DNA of 64,000 bases from a virus. The notes below the pieces were generated by a model. The model had not been told where the DNA came from. It saw only the letters and a program-made list of their open reading frames with translations, and made no database searches. The position numbers and the translations under genes were made by a program. The DNA lies in IMG/VR virus record IMGVR_UViG_3300042553_000326, positions 1 to 64,000 of that record; one strand, given 5' to 3'. This document shows, one piece after another, positions 1 to 6,847 of this stretch; the stretch's first letter is position 1; each line of letters opens with the position of its first letter.

Positions 1-30
1 TGTTGTCTATTTTTTATTATATTTTAAATA

Positions 31-64
<34 letters not shown>

Positions 65-74
65 TAGAGAATCA

Positions 75-102
75 CCTAGGACAGCCCGAAGGCCGTCCTA
101 GG
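75..102 (-). terminator. Rho-independent terminator, UUCG tetraloop
   Basis: On the minus-strand RNA a 12-bp stem (with one G-U pair) closes a UUCG loop immediately downstream of the stop codon at 108. The U-tract (30 U) begins 13 nt after the stem rather than directly, which is unusual. Confidence 0.8.
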
Positions 103-107
103 ATTAA

Positions 108-305
108 TCAAGGGTTCTGCTGTTGCTGTTTCATCAGCTCAGTATTACGCTTGTGACTCTCTTCCATCCTTCTTAGGGACATTTCCAAGCTGTACAACGA
201 TGTTGCAACTTCGAGGAAAGATACCGTTGAAGTACTCGAGACCCAGGCCCAGAAACCTTTTCGTTTCTTTTGCTTAGGCTCTTCTTTGCTACCCTTCTCA
301 GCCAC
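108..305 (-). CDS. hypothetical protein, 65 aa, GTG start
   Basis: Not recognised. It starts with GTG inside the end of the upstream gene (8-nt overlap) and is the last gene of a three-gene operon ending at the terminator at 75-102. The N-terminus is rich in Lys and Glu, the middle (residues 17-40) is moderately hydrophobic or amphipathic, and the C-terminus is a charged helix ending in a Gln run. Its position after two genes with membrane or export segments suggests an envelope-associated role, but nothing specific supports a function. Confidence 0.6.
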   Translation of the reverse strand: MAEKGSKEEPKQKKRKGFWAWVSSTSTVSFLEVATSLYSLEMSLRRMEESHKRNTELMKQQQQNP

Positions 306-642
306 GATTCTGCATCCGCTTCGGCAGCTGCGAATTCCACCAGTCCTTCATTTTCTGTTTCACCGGACGATTCTTCCAGGCCAGTTCCTTTTCAAGCTCG
401 GCATTGCGGAGTGTCAGCTGCTGGACACGCGCATCGCTTTTCTTCAGAAGCTCAGCTTCGACCGTGGTGTTCGTGAGCTTGTGAACCAGCGCATGGGTCG
501 CTTCCATCGCAGAACCTTCAGCCTTCGCCTCCATGCTGACGAAGGTGACGCCCAGAAGCAGAACAGACACGGTTGCCAATGTCGCAACAACGGTGCCAAT
601 ACCCTGAAGCATGTTACCGACAGTTTCGAGAATCTTTTTCAT
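298..642 (-). CDS. small membrane protein with one TM segment and coiled coil
   Basis: 114 aa from the ATG at 642, which overlaps the TGA of the upstream gene (ATGA) and follows AAAGGA. An N-terminal helix is followed by one hydrophobic segment (about residues 12-37), then a charged, Glu/Lys-rich probable coiled coil and a basic C-terminus. This topology (N-in, one TM, periplasmic coiled coil) resembles inner-membrane spanins of the Rz type, but the gene is about 3 kb away from the recognisable lysis cassette. The Rz reading is only a possibility; no family was recognised. Confidence 0.7.
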   Translation of the reverse strand: MKKILETVGNMLQGIGTVVATLATVSVLLLGVTFVSMEAKAEGSAMEATHALVHKLTNTTVEAELLKKSDARVQQLTLRNAELEKELAWKNRPVKQKMKDWWNSQLPKRMQNRG

Positions 643-1055
643 TTTGCTGCCTTTCCTTTCTTGGATGGGATATACATGCAAACACGCTTTTCACGTGCAC
701 AACGTTCGAAGAACAACTCCTTTGCTTCTTTGATGCGTAACGCTTTCACCTCTACCTTCTCACTATTGAAGGTGACGATCAACCTCTCGGTCTCGCCTGT
801 CTTCTCAAAGTGATAATGGCTGGAGTCGATGCTGGCGTAGGCTTCCATCAATGCCTCGAAGTTCCTGTCAGAAAACGGGATCGTTTGTCCCATTTCCTTC
901 GAGATATTCTTGGCCATCTGTACAGCTGCCTTCAGGGACTCCCTTTCAGCGTCCTCAATCTGCGAGGCCTGGGAGACTTCAAAGCTGCGTACTTCACCAG
1001 CGCCTGCTGCATTACTTACGGCGAGTGCAATCAACATCAAAACCAGTGCAACCAT
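639..1055 (-). CDS. secreted or periplasmic hypothetical protein
   Basis: 138 aa from the ATG at 1055, chosen because AAGGAGAGG lies just upstream; a longer frame to 1154 would run through the leader hairpins. Residues 1-20 form a signal peptide-like hydrophobic stretch ending in small residues (AAGAG). The mature part is charged and has two Cys near the C-terminus (RCAREKRVC). First gene of the leftmost operon; its mRNA leader carries two stacked hairpins (1077-1134). Function unknown. Confidence 0.75.
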   Translation of the reverse strand: MVALVLMLIALAVSNAAGAGEVRSFEVSQASQIEDAERESLKAAVQMAKNISKEMGQTIPFSDRNFEALMEAYASIDSSHYHFEKTGETERLIVTFNSEKVEVKALRIKEAKELFFERCAREKRVCMYIPSKKGKAAK

Positions 1056-1471
1056 GATCCTCTCCTTCTTTGTTTGAAATCTAAAAGTACTCTTTCGAAT
1101 ACACTTAGATTTCCCCACTGAGTTTTCAATGGGGTGCCCTACATCCGATGACAAGGCTCTGCCAGTCCAATTTTCGCGGCGGATGCTTCGACGAACCTTA
1201 TGTTAGCAAATATACTACCATCTCCCATATTGGACGTATGAGATACTCTCGTGTATCTGGTCTATTGTAAAACCTAATGTCAAGCTTCTGACAGTTCGGT
1301 CCACTGTTGTAATAGACAACTCGCAGTGTATCGTTACAGGTTGATTGTGAACCGCTTTCTAGTTTAAAGTCGTTTTCGGACTAAGGTGAGTTTACTCTAT
1401 AACAGGCTACATCTATCTTGGCCCTTTGCCCAAAGGGGTTGCGCCTATTTAACCCATAGGTGGGTACTTCA
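1056..1471. other. 416-bp non-coding leader/intergenic region
   Basis: No convincing gene on either strand. It contains the 5' leader hairpins at 1077-1134 and a CCCTTT/AAAGGG inverted repeat near 1420-1436 without a U-tract. A minus-strand TTGACA hexamer lies near 1289, but no good -10 sits 16-18 nt downstream. A degenerate similarity to the conserved promoter core (GAGATAC near 1240) is too weak to call. Confidence 0.6.
1077..1134 (-). promoter_or_regulatory. two stacked leader hairpins before the SD of the gene at 639..1055
   Basis: Reading the minus strand, CCCCA/TGGGG with an inner TGA/TCA (1113-1134) is followed directly by a long imperfect hairpin with AAATCTAA/TTAGATTT arms (1077-1112). 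The ribosome binding site AAGGAG comes about 10 nt later. Such 5' hairpins can stabilise mRNA or serve as RNase III sites; the role here is inferred. Confidence 0.5.
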
Positions 1472-1714
1472 CTACGACCAACTGATGCCGTAGGCGTTAC
1501 TGCCGAGGTCAACCACTTTGTATCCCAGACCCTCCAGCAATTCCCTGCACAACGGCCAGACATCTCCCGCTACTGTTATACGATCAATTTCGATCGCAGT
1601 AGTAGTGCAACCCGCCTTGGCAAGTCTCTCGACCTTATCCAAGATGTTATGCGTGCAGGCATTGACTGCGATATTCTTCCTGGCCAATTCTTTTGCTGCG
1701 GCAGCTGTAAGCAT
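1472..1714 (-). CDS. hypothetical protein, 80 aa
   Basis: Ala/Leu-rich N-terminal helix, then a mixed alpha/beta-looking sequence with Cys at 19, 35 and 56. Family not recognised. The start ATG at 1714 follows AAAGGAG, and the gene sits directly under the conserved promoter-like block at 1747-1776, so it appears to be individually transcribed. Confidence 0.75.
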   Translation of the reverse strand: MLTAAAAKELARKNIAVNACTHNILDKVERLAKAGCTTTAIEIDRITVAGDVWPLCRELLEGLGYKVVDLGSNAYGISWS

Positions 1715-1746
1715 TTGAATCTCCTTTGGGTTAGGGTATTGTTTCT

Positions 1747-1776
1747 TTCATATAAGATACCCAAAAACCCGCAGTT
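1747..1776 (-). promoter_or_regulatory. conserved phage promoter-like motif, copy 1
   Basis: On the minus strand CTGCGG, 12 nt, then CTTATATGAA, with GGGTAT preceding the last block. The spacing is identical in all four copies. It lies 33 nt upstream of the start at 1714. The motif is not a sigma70 promoter in layout. Confidence 0.75.
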
Positions 1777-2075
1777 TAGCCTGTGGCGAATTCGTGGATT
1801 TCCTTCGTGCTTTTGAAGCCATGCCGCAAAGCCTGTTGCAACAGCCGCGCATCGTACTCGCGCTTTGCCGAGGTCTTGACAGCCTCGAAGAACTTCTTTG
1901 CCGACTTGTAGTCAGCGAAGGAACACAGCGTGCTCCCTTCTGAGAAGTTCACCCTGCCGTCGAAAGACAGGCGGTCCTCTTCGTGATACACCCTGTAAAC
2001 GCGGTCAAGATCGACAGTGAGTACTAGGTTTTCTTCCTTGAGACTGTTAAACCACTTCTTCAGCGTAGCTTTCAT
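1776..2075 (-). CDS. hypothetical protein, 99 aa
   Basis: Charged globular protein with a predicted N-terminal beta-rich part (residues 18-52) and a helical C-terminus. It begins at the ATG at 2075, 2 nt after the stop of the 55-aa gene at 2078..2245, whose last codons include its GGAGAG ribosome binding site. The two are probably co-transcribed from promoter copy 2. Function unknown. Confidence 0.75.
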   Translation of the reverse strand: MKATLKKWFNSLKEENLVLTVDLDRVYRVYHEEDRLSFDGRVNFSEGSTLCSFADYKSAKKFFEAVKTSAKREYDARLLQQALRHGFKSTKEIHEFATG

Positions 2076-2077
2076 CT

Positions 2078-2245
2078 TTACTCTCCTGTACAGAAATGAA
2101 GGTTACTTAGAATTTCCTTGCGCGGCTTTCCATTCAACTCGTGCGCATCTCTGATATAGCCTAGTTGAATAAGCTCATCGACTTCCCAGTCTCTGAGTAC
2201 AAGCCCTTCGCAATCGAGTACTATAAATTCGACGCCACTCCACAT
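2078..2245 (-). CDS. small protein, 55 aa
   Basis: A 55-codon frame from ATG 2245 to TAA 2078 with a good ribosome binding site (AAAGGAG, 6-nt gap), directly under promoter copy 2 and tightly packed against the next gene (2-nt gap). The protein starts MWSGVEFIVLDCEG and is acidic. Recognised from context, not from homology; function unknown. Confidence 0.75.
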   Translation of the reverse strand: MWSGVEFIVLDCEGLVLRDWEVDELIQLGYIRDAHELNGKPRKEILSNLHFCTGE

Positions 2246-2272
2246 GTGAATCTCCTTTGACGGTTGTTTCTA

Positions 2273-2302
2273 TTCATATAAGATACCTGCTTTTGCGCAG
2301 TT
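2273..2302 (-). promoter_or_regulatory. conserved phage promoter-like motif, copy 2
   Basis: Minus strand CTGCGC, 12 nt, CTTATATGAA. Upstream of the 55-aa gene. A shortened look-alike on the opposite strand (2292-2315) shares the same TGCGCA core but has a 7-nt spacer. Confidence 0.75.
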
Positions 2303-2349
2303 TACCTTATATGAAAACCCTGCCAATCTACCTGGGCAGGATCAGGTTT

Positions 2350-2604
2350 TTAACCGACACGGGCTGAAATCAAATTACTCATCGACTCCTGGTGATCCTT
2401 GTTGGCATCGAACAACAGCTTGAATCGCTGCCCGGTCCTGGTATTCACCATGATGATGTACGCAGGATCTTCCTCACCCACATGCTTATCAAACATGGCA
2501 GTCCAACGCCCGCTGACTTGCACGCCCATGCTGTACAAGTCATGTTGGAATGGATTGCAGTCAGCAGGCAGTGGATCCATTTGAATCATTTGCGGCAACT
2601 TCAT
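2350..2604 (-). CDS. hypothetical protein, 84 aa
   Basis: Start set at the ATG at 2604 because AAGGAGAG lies 5 nt upstream; a longer start would overlap the preceding gene. Small protein with a Trp/Phe-containing middle and a probable beta-sheet core (residues 28-62). No family recognised. Last gene before promoter copy 2. Confidence 0.7.
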   Translation of the reverse strand: MKLPQMIQMDPLPADCNPFQHDLYSMGVQVSGRWTAMFDKHVGEEDPAYIIMVNTRTGQRFKLLFDANKDHQESMSNLISARVG

Positions 2605-2615
2605 GTGACTCTCCT

Positions 2616-2963
2616 TCAGCAATGGTTGTAGGTCATATGATCAGCGTACTCTACCGGTACCCACCACGCGCTAGGCGTAAGACCTCGCTCACGCAATTCA
2701 TACTGTGGGCCAGCGGTAGGTTGATTCCGAAGACGAGGCTGATCAATCAAACCGTCCTCAATCAGTCGCTTGGCAATCGTCTCGGCCATAGCGGGATACC
2801 TGCGCCAGTACACTTCTTTGTAAGCATCAAGCACACTACGAAAGTCCTCCGGTGTTGCACACATCGTTGACGTCGTAATCTTTGCAACGTCTTCGTACTG
2901 CACAGTGCCTTCTGCGATTGCCTTGACACAGTTGGACAGCGATGTTCCAATCAGTTTGCTCAC
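2616..2963 (-). CDS. hypothetical protein, 115 aa
   Basis: Predominantly helical in residues 1-75 (KAIAEG...VLDAYKEVYWRR...AETIAKRLIEDG), then a Pro/Trp-containing tail ending HMTYNHC. Not recognised. SD AGAAGGAGA upstream of the ATG at 2963. Operon of unknown small genes. Confidence 0.75.
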   Translation of the reverse strand: MSKLIGTSLSNCVKAIAEGTVQYEDVAKITTSTMCATPEDFRSVLDAYKEVYWRRYPAMAETIAKRLIEDGLIDQPRLRNQPTAGPQYELRERGLTPSAWWVPVEYADHMTYNHC

Positions 2964-2981
2964 TTCTGTTCTCCTTCTAGG

Positions 2982-3176
2982 TTAGGGGTAAGTCTTGATA
3001 AACCAACCGACGTTCTTGCGCCACATAATCTTACTGCCGTCCTTCAGTAGAAACTCACCTGCGTCCTTCCTGCAAATGCGAATCATCTTATTGACGTTAC
3101 CTTCAAAACAGAAAGGTCTATCGCCCATGTTCTCGGCGATGAAACATGCGGCTGCGAAACTAATGTAGATATTCAT
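2982..3176 (-). CDS. hypothetical protein, 64 aa
   Basis: Starts MNIYISFAAACFIAEN and contains three Cys, two of them (11 and 23) near the N-terminus. First gene after the terminator hairpin at 3199-3222, followed 18 nt later by the 115-aa gene. No function can be assigned. Confidence 0.65.
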   Translation of the reverse strand: MNIYISFAAACFIAENMGDRPFCFEGNVNKMIRICRKDAGEFLLKDGSKIMWRKNVGWFIKTYP

Positions 3177-3198
3177 GTTTTCCTCACTTAATAAATTA

Positions 3199-3222
3199 CG
3201 GAATACGCTTTCGCATACTCCG
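3199..3222 (-). terminator. hairpin terminator with GAAA loop
   Basis: 10-bp stem (two G-U pairs in RNA) closed by a GAAA tetraloop on the minus strand, followed by the AU-rich TAATTTATTAAG rather than a pure U-tract. It separates the basic-protein gene (3242..3553) from the next unit. Confidence 0.6.
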
Positions 3223-3241
3223 GGTTTATTAATTGAAAGGA

Positions 3242-3553
3242 CTAGCTGAGCTGCTTGATGTGCTCAACCTGCAGGACACGATTGCTGACACCATGTTTCG
3301 TCTTCGCGGTGTGAGTACGCTTGAACTCCTTCCAGGTAACAGGAGTCAGCTCGCCGAACTGTGCAGCACATTGTTTGCGGAGCGCGTCACGTGCAGTACC
3401 ACGAGGTGTAGTAACACGGCTGGACTTCTTTGCAACGGCCTTGATCATTCTGACCTTCTTACGCTTGGCATTGATCTCCCAACGCTTAGCACCCTTGTAG
3501 GCCTCATTCGCCTTGGACTTCTTGTTCCTACCTGCCTTGTCACAACCGGCCAT
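3242..3553 (-). CDS. highly basic small protein
   Basis: 103 aa with many Lys/Arg (clusters at 9-14, 29-34 and 38-46), suggesting nucleic-acid binding; no family recognised. It overlaps the end of the SleB gene by 14 nt and its SD (AAAAGGAG) lies inside that gene, so the two are translationally linked. Followed by the terminator at 3199-3222. Confidence 0.7.
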   Translation of the reverse strand: MAGCDKAGRNKKSKANEAYKGAKRWEINAKRKKVRMIKAVAKKSSRVTTPRGTARDALRKQCAAQFGELTPVTWKEFKRTHTAKTKHGVSNRVLQVEHIKQLS

Positions 3554-4028
3554 CTTGATTTCTCCTTTTGTAAAAGATGTGATTATTCACAACTAATGCT
3601 ACATCGAAATGTTTAGCCCACTGAGGCTTCACATGTTTGGCATGAAAGAACAATGCCCCATCTGTAATATCTTCTGTTGCATTTACTGCATACTGCACGA
3701 TATGCTTTGCCTGTTGCCAAGCTTGCGTATCTAATACTCGCTTCTCTACTGCTGTCCAGCTAAACTGTGACTCCTGATAAACAACATCGCAGATATCACT
3801 TGGGAAACCTTTAGCCTTTACTCTATTCAATGTTACCATTGCCACTGCTTCCATACCGATGAAGCCCTCACCTCTAGCTTCGTGATACAGATTCTTAGCT
3901 AAACAATCTAGCTCTCTCTGTGAGTACTTCACAGTGGTGGCCTCTACTGTCCTTGTAACGACAGGTACAGAGACCATTGTAGTAGCCATTGGAAAGAATA
4001 CCAACGCTACGAAGGTTAGAAACCTCAT
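3540..4028 (-). CDS. SleB-type cell wall hydrolase with signal peptide
   Basis: 162 aa. Residues 1-20 form a signal peptide-like segment; from about residue 37 the sequence matches the SleB/hydrolase_2 family (lytic transglycosylase-like), with the diagnostic NLYHEARGE (putative catalytic Glu50), VAMVTLNRV and QFSW segments. The export signal suggests periplasmic murein cleavage during lysis or a structural peptidoglycan-remodelling role. It has its own promoter-like element (4052-4080) and SD AGAGGAG, and is separated by a terminator from the holin/endolysin operon, so it is controlled separately. Confidence 0.85.
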   Translation of the reverse strand: MRFLTFVALVFFPMATTMVSVPVVTRTVEATTVKYSQRELDCLAKNLYHEARGEGFIGMEAVAMVTLNRVKAKGFPSDICDVVYQESQFSWTAVEKRVLDTQAWQQAKHIVQYAVNATEDITDGALFFHAKHVKPQWAKHFDVALVVNNHIFYKRRNQDGRL

Positions 4029-4051
4029 TACAGTTCTCCTCTATATCTTCC

Positions 4052-4080
4052 TTCATATAAGATACCATATTTGCCGCAAA
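4052..4080 (-). promoter_or_regulatory. conserved phage promoter-like motif, copy 3
   Basis: Minus strand TTGCGG, 12 nt, CTTATATGAA, 24 nt upstream of the SleB gene start at 4028. Same fixed spacing as the other copies. Confidence 0.75.
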
Positions 4081-4087
4081 ACAATTA

Positions 4088-4111
4088 CCCCCAGGAGGGG
4101 TCTCCTAGGGG
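4088..4111 (-). terminator. Rho-independent terminator
   Basis: CCCCTAGGAG/CTCCTGGGG stem on the minus strand followed by TAATTGTTTT. It ends the lysis operon just after the stop at 4118. Confidence 0.75.
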
Positions 4112-4117
4112 CCAAAA

Positions 4118-4303
4118 TTAAGATATCGTCTTTTTAGCGGCAGTAACAGAAGGATATTTTAGCTTTCGCCAACGCTTTAAAACTTCTTGCATCTCTACAG
4201 TAGGTTGCAGATTATGTCGTCTACAAAATTCTAAGGCGTAGGCAGACTCATTGGATAATATAGCTTTCTCAATAAGTTGTTTGTCGCATAAAGACTTTAT
4301 CAT
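4118..4303 (-). CDS. hypothetical protein, 61 aa, last gene of the lysis operon
   Basis: Small, helical and basic. The ATG overlaps the endolysin stop codon (ATGA), so it is translationally coupled. No TM segment. Possibly a lysis accessory or regulator by position only. Confidence 0.7.
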   Translation of the reverse strand: MIKSLCDKQLIEKAILSNESAYALEFCRRHNLQPTVEMQEVLKRWRKLKYPSVTAAKKTIS

Positions 4304-4653
4304 TTAGTACGTCTCTCAAAGTGGGGCAGATCTTTGAAGTTAGACTTACCAGCCTCTATAAGACCTCTCCAGGATCCGCCCCATCTATTGCGCTCGTTGA
4401 GTGATTCCCAGAACTTACCCAGATACTCTGGATAGCAGATGACACCGTCCTTGGTGAAGTGAATGTCTATAGCACACTTATTAAGGTGCTCGGAATCCAT
4501 TGTCTTGGATTTACCAGTCTGTACATATATGATTTGCATATCTGTAGGACGCCATAGTTCACCACCACGCATCTTATAACCACATCGCAGAGCCTCAGCG
4601 CCCAGAATCAGCACATCCTCCATGAATGCTTCTTGATGTTCACCTAGTTTCAT
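4300..4653 (-). CDS. M15-family peptidase endolysin (L-Ala-D-Glu peptidase type)
   Basis: 117 aa, typical length for T5-endolysin-like M15 peptidases. The expected zinc ligands are visible: His56 and Asp63 in SEHLNKCAID, and His111 in the C-terminal DLPHFE with the catalytic Asp108. RPTDMQ (35-40) is the usual substrate-side motif. No signal peptide, so it needs the adjacent holin for release. It overlaps the holin gene by 4 nt (ATGA). Cleaves the peptide stem of murein (family knowledge). Confidence 0.9.
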   Translation of the reverse strand: MKLGEHQEAFMEDVLILGAEALRCGYKMRGGELWRPTDMQIIYVQTGKSKTMDSEHLNKCAIDIHFTKDGVICYPEYLGKFWESLNERNRWGGSWRGLIEAGKSNFKDLPHFERRTK

Positions 4654-5201
4654 TTTGTTGCCAGAGACCTGATAGTGTCATCCTTACCTTGCGACTTAGC
4701 GGATGACCCTCTATGGAAGTTCAACACTGTGCCACTCATAGTAACAAGTGAGCCGAACACCATATATGCGATCTCTTTATTCTCAACAGGAATCTTAAGC
4801 ATGAACAAGGCAAATGCCATAATAACTGTTGCAGCAACAATCAAAAAGTCTAGGTAATAAGCAGCTTCTTTTACAAATCTAGTTGTATTCTCCGTTTGCT
4901 GAATACTAGTATTCGCAACACGAGCACCCTGAGTATTATCATTCGCAACTTTGACACCCTCAAGCTCCAATTCAGCTTTATCTTGCGCTGCCTTAATAAG
5001 AAACTGTTCGTGATCAGTCTCGATCTGTTTCCACTTCAATGCATTATCTGTGATATCCTTAGCATCAAGCTTGACACCAAGCTTCTCCTCAATCACAGCT
5101 TCGCCTTTAGCCATTACAGCATTACCAAGAAGGGTCAAACCTTTCTCAAATAGAGCCGATACTATAGGCGACAATGCCATTCCAATTAATGGAGCAACCA
5201 T
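4650..5201 (-). CDS. holin (3TM holin-like)
   Basis: 183 aa. A small-residue-rich N-terminal hydrophobic segment (1-30), a long polar helical region (31-108), and two C-terminal hydrophobic segments (about 110-132 and 140-160) followed by a charged tail with SSAKSQGKDD. This matches the organisation of phage 'holin of 3TMs' proteins and it sits directly before the endolysin. Predicted to permeabilise the inner membrane. Confidence 0.8.
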   Translation of the reverse strand: MVAPLIGMALSPIVSALFEKGLTLLGNAVMAKGEAVIEEKLGVKLDAKDITDNALKWKQIETDHEQFLIKAAQDKAELELEGVKVANDNTQGARVANTSIQQTENTTRFVKEAAYYLDFLIVAATVIMAFALFMLKIPVENKEIAYMVFGSLVTMSGTVLNFHRGSSAKSQGKDDTIRSLATK

Positions 5202-5204
5202 TAT

Positions 5205-5618
5205 TTATTTTCCTAAAGGATTTGGTAAATGCATTATTTCTGGTGTATGTCCATTCCACCAGAACACAAATATAGCTATTACTACAAGCATTAGAACCCA
5301 TGTAGATTTCTTACCTAGTTCTAAAGTCATTTGCTCATAGAAAGATGCTGTAGTTTCCTTCTTCCTTATCTCCGCATCGATCCAATTTTTCCTTAACTTG
5401 ATCTCTTCAAGCGTTCCCAATGAGTCAAATATCTTATCCTCATGTGCAATGTGCGGAATAAGAATCCTAGCAATATTGTTAAGACCGTGTAGAAGTAATT
5501 TGTCTACATTCCGTCGATCTCCACAGAGGAATAAATCAATCTCCTCACTAGAATAAATCTTTACACTCTCTTCAGGTTTTACAGTCGATACTGTCTCCTT
5601 AACTTGTACCATGTTCAT
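5205..5618 (-). CDS. tail-anchored membrane protein of the lysis operon
   Basis: About 137 aa from ATG 5618 (the longer frame would need a TTG inside the upstream gene). The N-terminal 100 residues are soluble and charged; one hydrophobic segment (about residues 108-127, WVLMLVVIAIFVFWW) lies near the C-terminus, followed by a short Pro-containing tail. Located between the transglutaminase-like gene and the holin. It may be an inner-membrane spanin or antiholin-like factor; the orientation is unlike classical Rz, so this is open. Confidence 0.65.
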   Translation of the reverse strand: MNMVQVKETVSTVKPEESVKIYSSEEIDLFLCGDRRNVDKLLLHGLNNIARILIPHIAHEDKIFDSLGTLEEIKLRKNWIDAEIRKKETTASFYEQMTLELGKKSTWVLMLVVIAIFVFWWNGHTPEIMHLPNPLGK

Positions 5619-5620
5619 CT

Positions 5621-6055
5621 CTATCGTTGATGTGGCCAAGGGGCCTTATAGTCGAAAGACTTGACATAGTGCCAAGGCTCACCTTTTTCAAACCCAGATA
5701 AGCTAATGGGGATCATGTTAACTTCATTTTGATGCATCACAAATGGATGATTGCAATCTGAGTAGTAACCGTGAGAGTACGCCGCAAGGTGGTATCCTCC
5801 GCTAGCACCTGTTGGAACCCAGCAGAATAACAACTGCGAGGGAATACCATGTTGTCTACAGAAGTGCCTGATGATGAGCGCGAAGTCATCACAATCACCT
5901 TTGTACTTCCCAATATTCGCCATCGCAATGATATCCTGTGAAGTCACCCAGTACTCTGGAGTAGCCCATAATTTGGCATCACTAATGTATTCGAAGTTAT
6001 CGTACGTTTCTCGGTGTATCTCCTCTAGCTTGTTCGTCTGTTCAGCAGTCAACAT
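5621..6055 (-). CDS. transglutaminase-like cysteine peptidase
   Basis: 144 aa. KGDCDDFA (Cys55), GGYHLAAY (His89) and SDCN (Asp100) fit the Cys-His-Asp triad of transglutaminase-like cysteine proteinases (BTLCP/transglut_core). No signal peptide. In phages such proteins occur near tail-fibre and lysis genes; the substrate is unknown. Overlaps the lipoprotein gene upstream by 14 nt. Confidence 0.75.
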   Translation of the reverse strand: MLTAEQTNKLEEIHRETYDNFEYISDAKLWATPEYWVTSQDIIAMANIGKYKGDCDDFALIIRHFCRQHGIPSQLLFCWVPTGASGGYHLAAYSHGYYSDCNHPFVMHQNEVNMIPISLSGFEKGEPWHYVKSFDYKAPWPHQR

Positions 6056-6158
6056 CTTGTTTACACCCTATAGGCGTCGGTGCAATATCACCAGTTTCTA
6101 ATTGCACAGGTAGGTGATTACAGCCTGCAATAAATAAGACCAGTATCAATTTGTACAC
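6042..6158 (-). CDS. 38-aa putative outer-membrane lipoprotein (o-spanin candidate)
   Basis: GTG start at 6158 preceded by GGAGGCGTC. The product starts MYKLILVLFIAGC: a one-Lys N-terminus, short hydrophobic core and a lipobox ending in Cys13, then about 25 residues. Size, lipobox and position at the head of the lysis cassette fit Rz1-like outer-membrane spanins. It is less Pro-rich than typical Rz1 and its inner-membrane partner is uncertain. Confidence 0.65.
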   Translation of the reverse strand: MYKLILVLFIAGCNHLPVQLETGDIAPTPIGCKQDVDC

Positions 6159-6173
6159 GACGCCTCCATTTTG

Positions 6174-6452
6174 TTAAGCAGGTACTTCTGCGTTTTTCGA
6201 CTGTTCGGCAGTCTTCAGTTGCTCAGAGATCTTACCTAATAGAACGAATGCACCGGATTTGGTAGGCAATTCGTTAAGCAGGTTGATGATGAATTGGAGT
6301 TGCGAATCTTCTACAGATAACTCAGATTTGTTATCATTGATATTCTGAATGAATTGCATAAGCAAGGGATAACTATTGCTCTTTGTAGGCAGCTCGCCAA
6401 CGACATTAGCAATAAATTCAATTTCCTTGCGATCAAGATTTAAGGTTACCAT
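6174..6452 (-). CDS. hypothetical protein with internal duplication
   Basis: 92 aa built from two tandem units of about 36 residues, each with I(E/I)FI.N...ELPTKS and a following helix. The duplication is visible directly (ELPTKSNSY and ELPTKSGAF). No family recognised; positioned just after the tail fibre module, overlapping the upstream gene by 7 nt. Confidence 0.75.
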   Translation of the reverse strand: MVTLNLDRKEIEFIANVVGELPTKSNSYPLLMQFIQNINDNKSELSVEDSQLQFIINLLNELPTKSGAFVLLGKISEQLKTAEQSKNAEVPA

Positions 6453-6781
6453 GGTTTTCCTATTGTGGTTATTGGTTCAAACAAGTTATCTACTTCAGAT
6501 TCTAATTTTGCTTCTAATTGTGATACAGTCTCGGCTGTCAAAACATCTTTCAGCCAAGCCACTACAACTTCTTCAGTGAGTGCCTCGTATGCTACGAAAT
6601 CTGGAGACTCAGGGTCAGCTGTAGGTAATACTTGAGTCCCAATTGCTGCAGCACTCTTCGTTACAGACTCAGAGTCCACATCGCGTGTCTCGGACACAGT
6701 TACACGCCAGTCAACGCGAGTAACCACACCTGTGGCTATCTCACGTACTAGATTTTCTACTTTCCATTCAGTGCTCTTCAT
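6446..6781 (-). CDS. tail-fibre-associated hypothetical protein
   Basis: 111 aa, beta-rich N-terminus (VTRVDWRVTVSE) and a helical C-terminal part (LTEEVVVAWLKDVL...LEAKLESEVDN) ending in KPW. Short proteins of this layout are common directly after phage tail fibre genes; the role (chaperone or structural) is not established. It is separated from the fibre gene by the terminator at 6805-6829. Confidence 0.7.
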   Translation of the reverse strand: MKSTEWKVENLVREIATGVVTRVDWRVTVSETRDVDSESVTKSAAAIGTQVLPTADPESPDFVAYEALTEEVVVAWLKDVLTAETVSQLEAKLESEVDNLFEPITTIGKPW

Positions 6782-6804
6782 TATGTACCTTTGAGTATTG
6801 AAAA

Positions 6805-6829
6805 CGGTACCCCAAACTGTGAGGTACCG
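6805..6829 (-). terminator. Rho-independent terminator after the tail fibre genes
   Basis: CGGTACC/GGTACCG stem with a 9-nt loop followed by TTTT on the minus strand, 18 nt after the fibre stop codon. Confidence 0.75.
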
Positions 6830-6847
6830 TGTCCATTAAGTTAACAG

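Noticed and set aside
1272-1300. Sigma70-like promoter with TTGACA on the minus strand
   Set aside because: No -10 hexamer at 16-18 nt; TACAAT occurs only 8 nt downstream.
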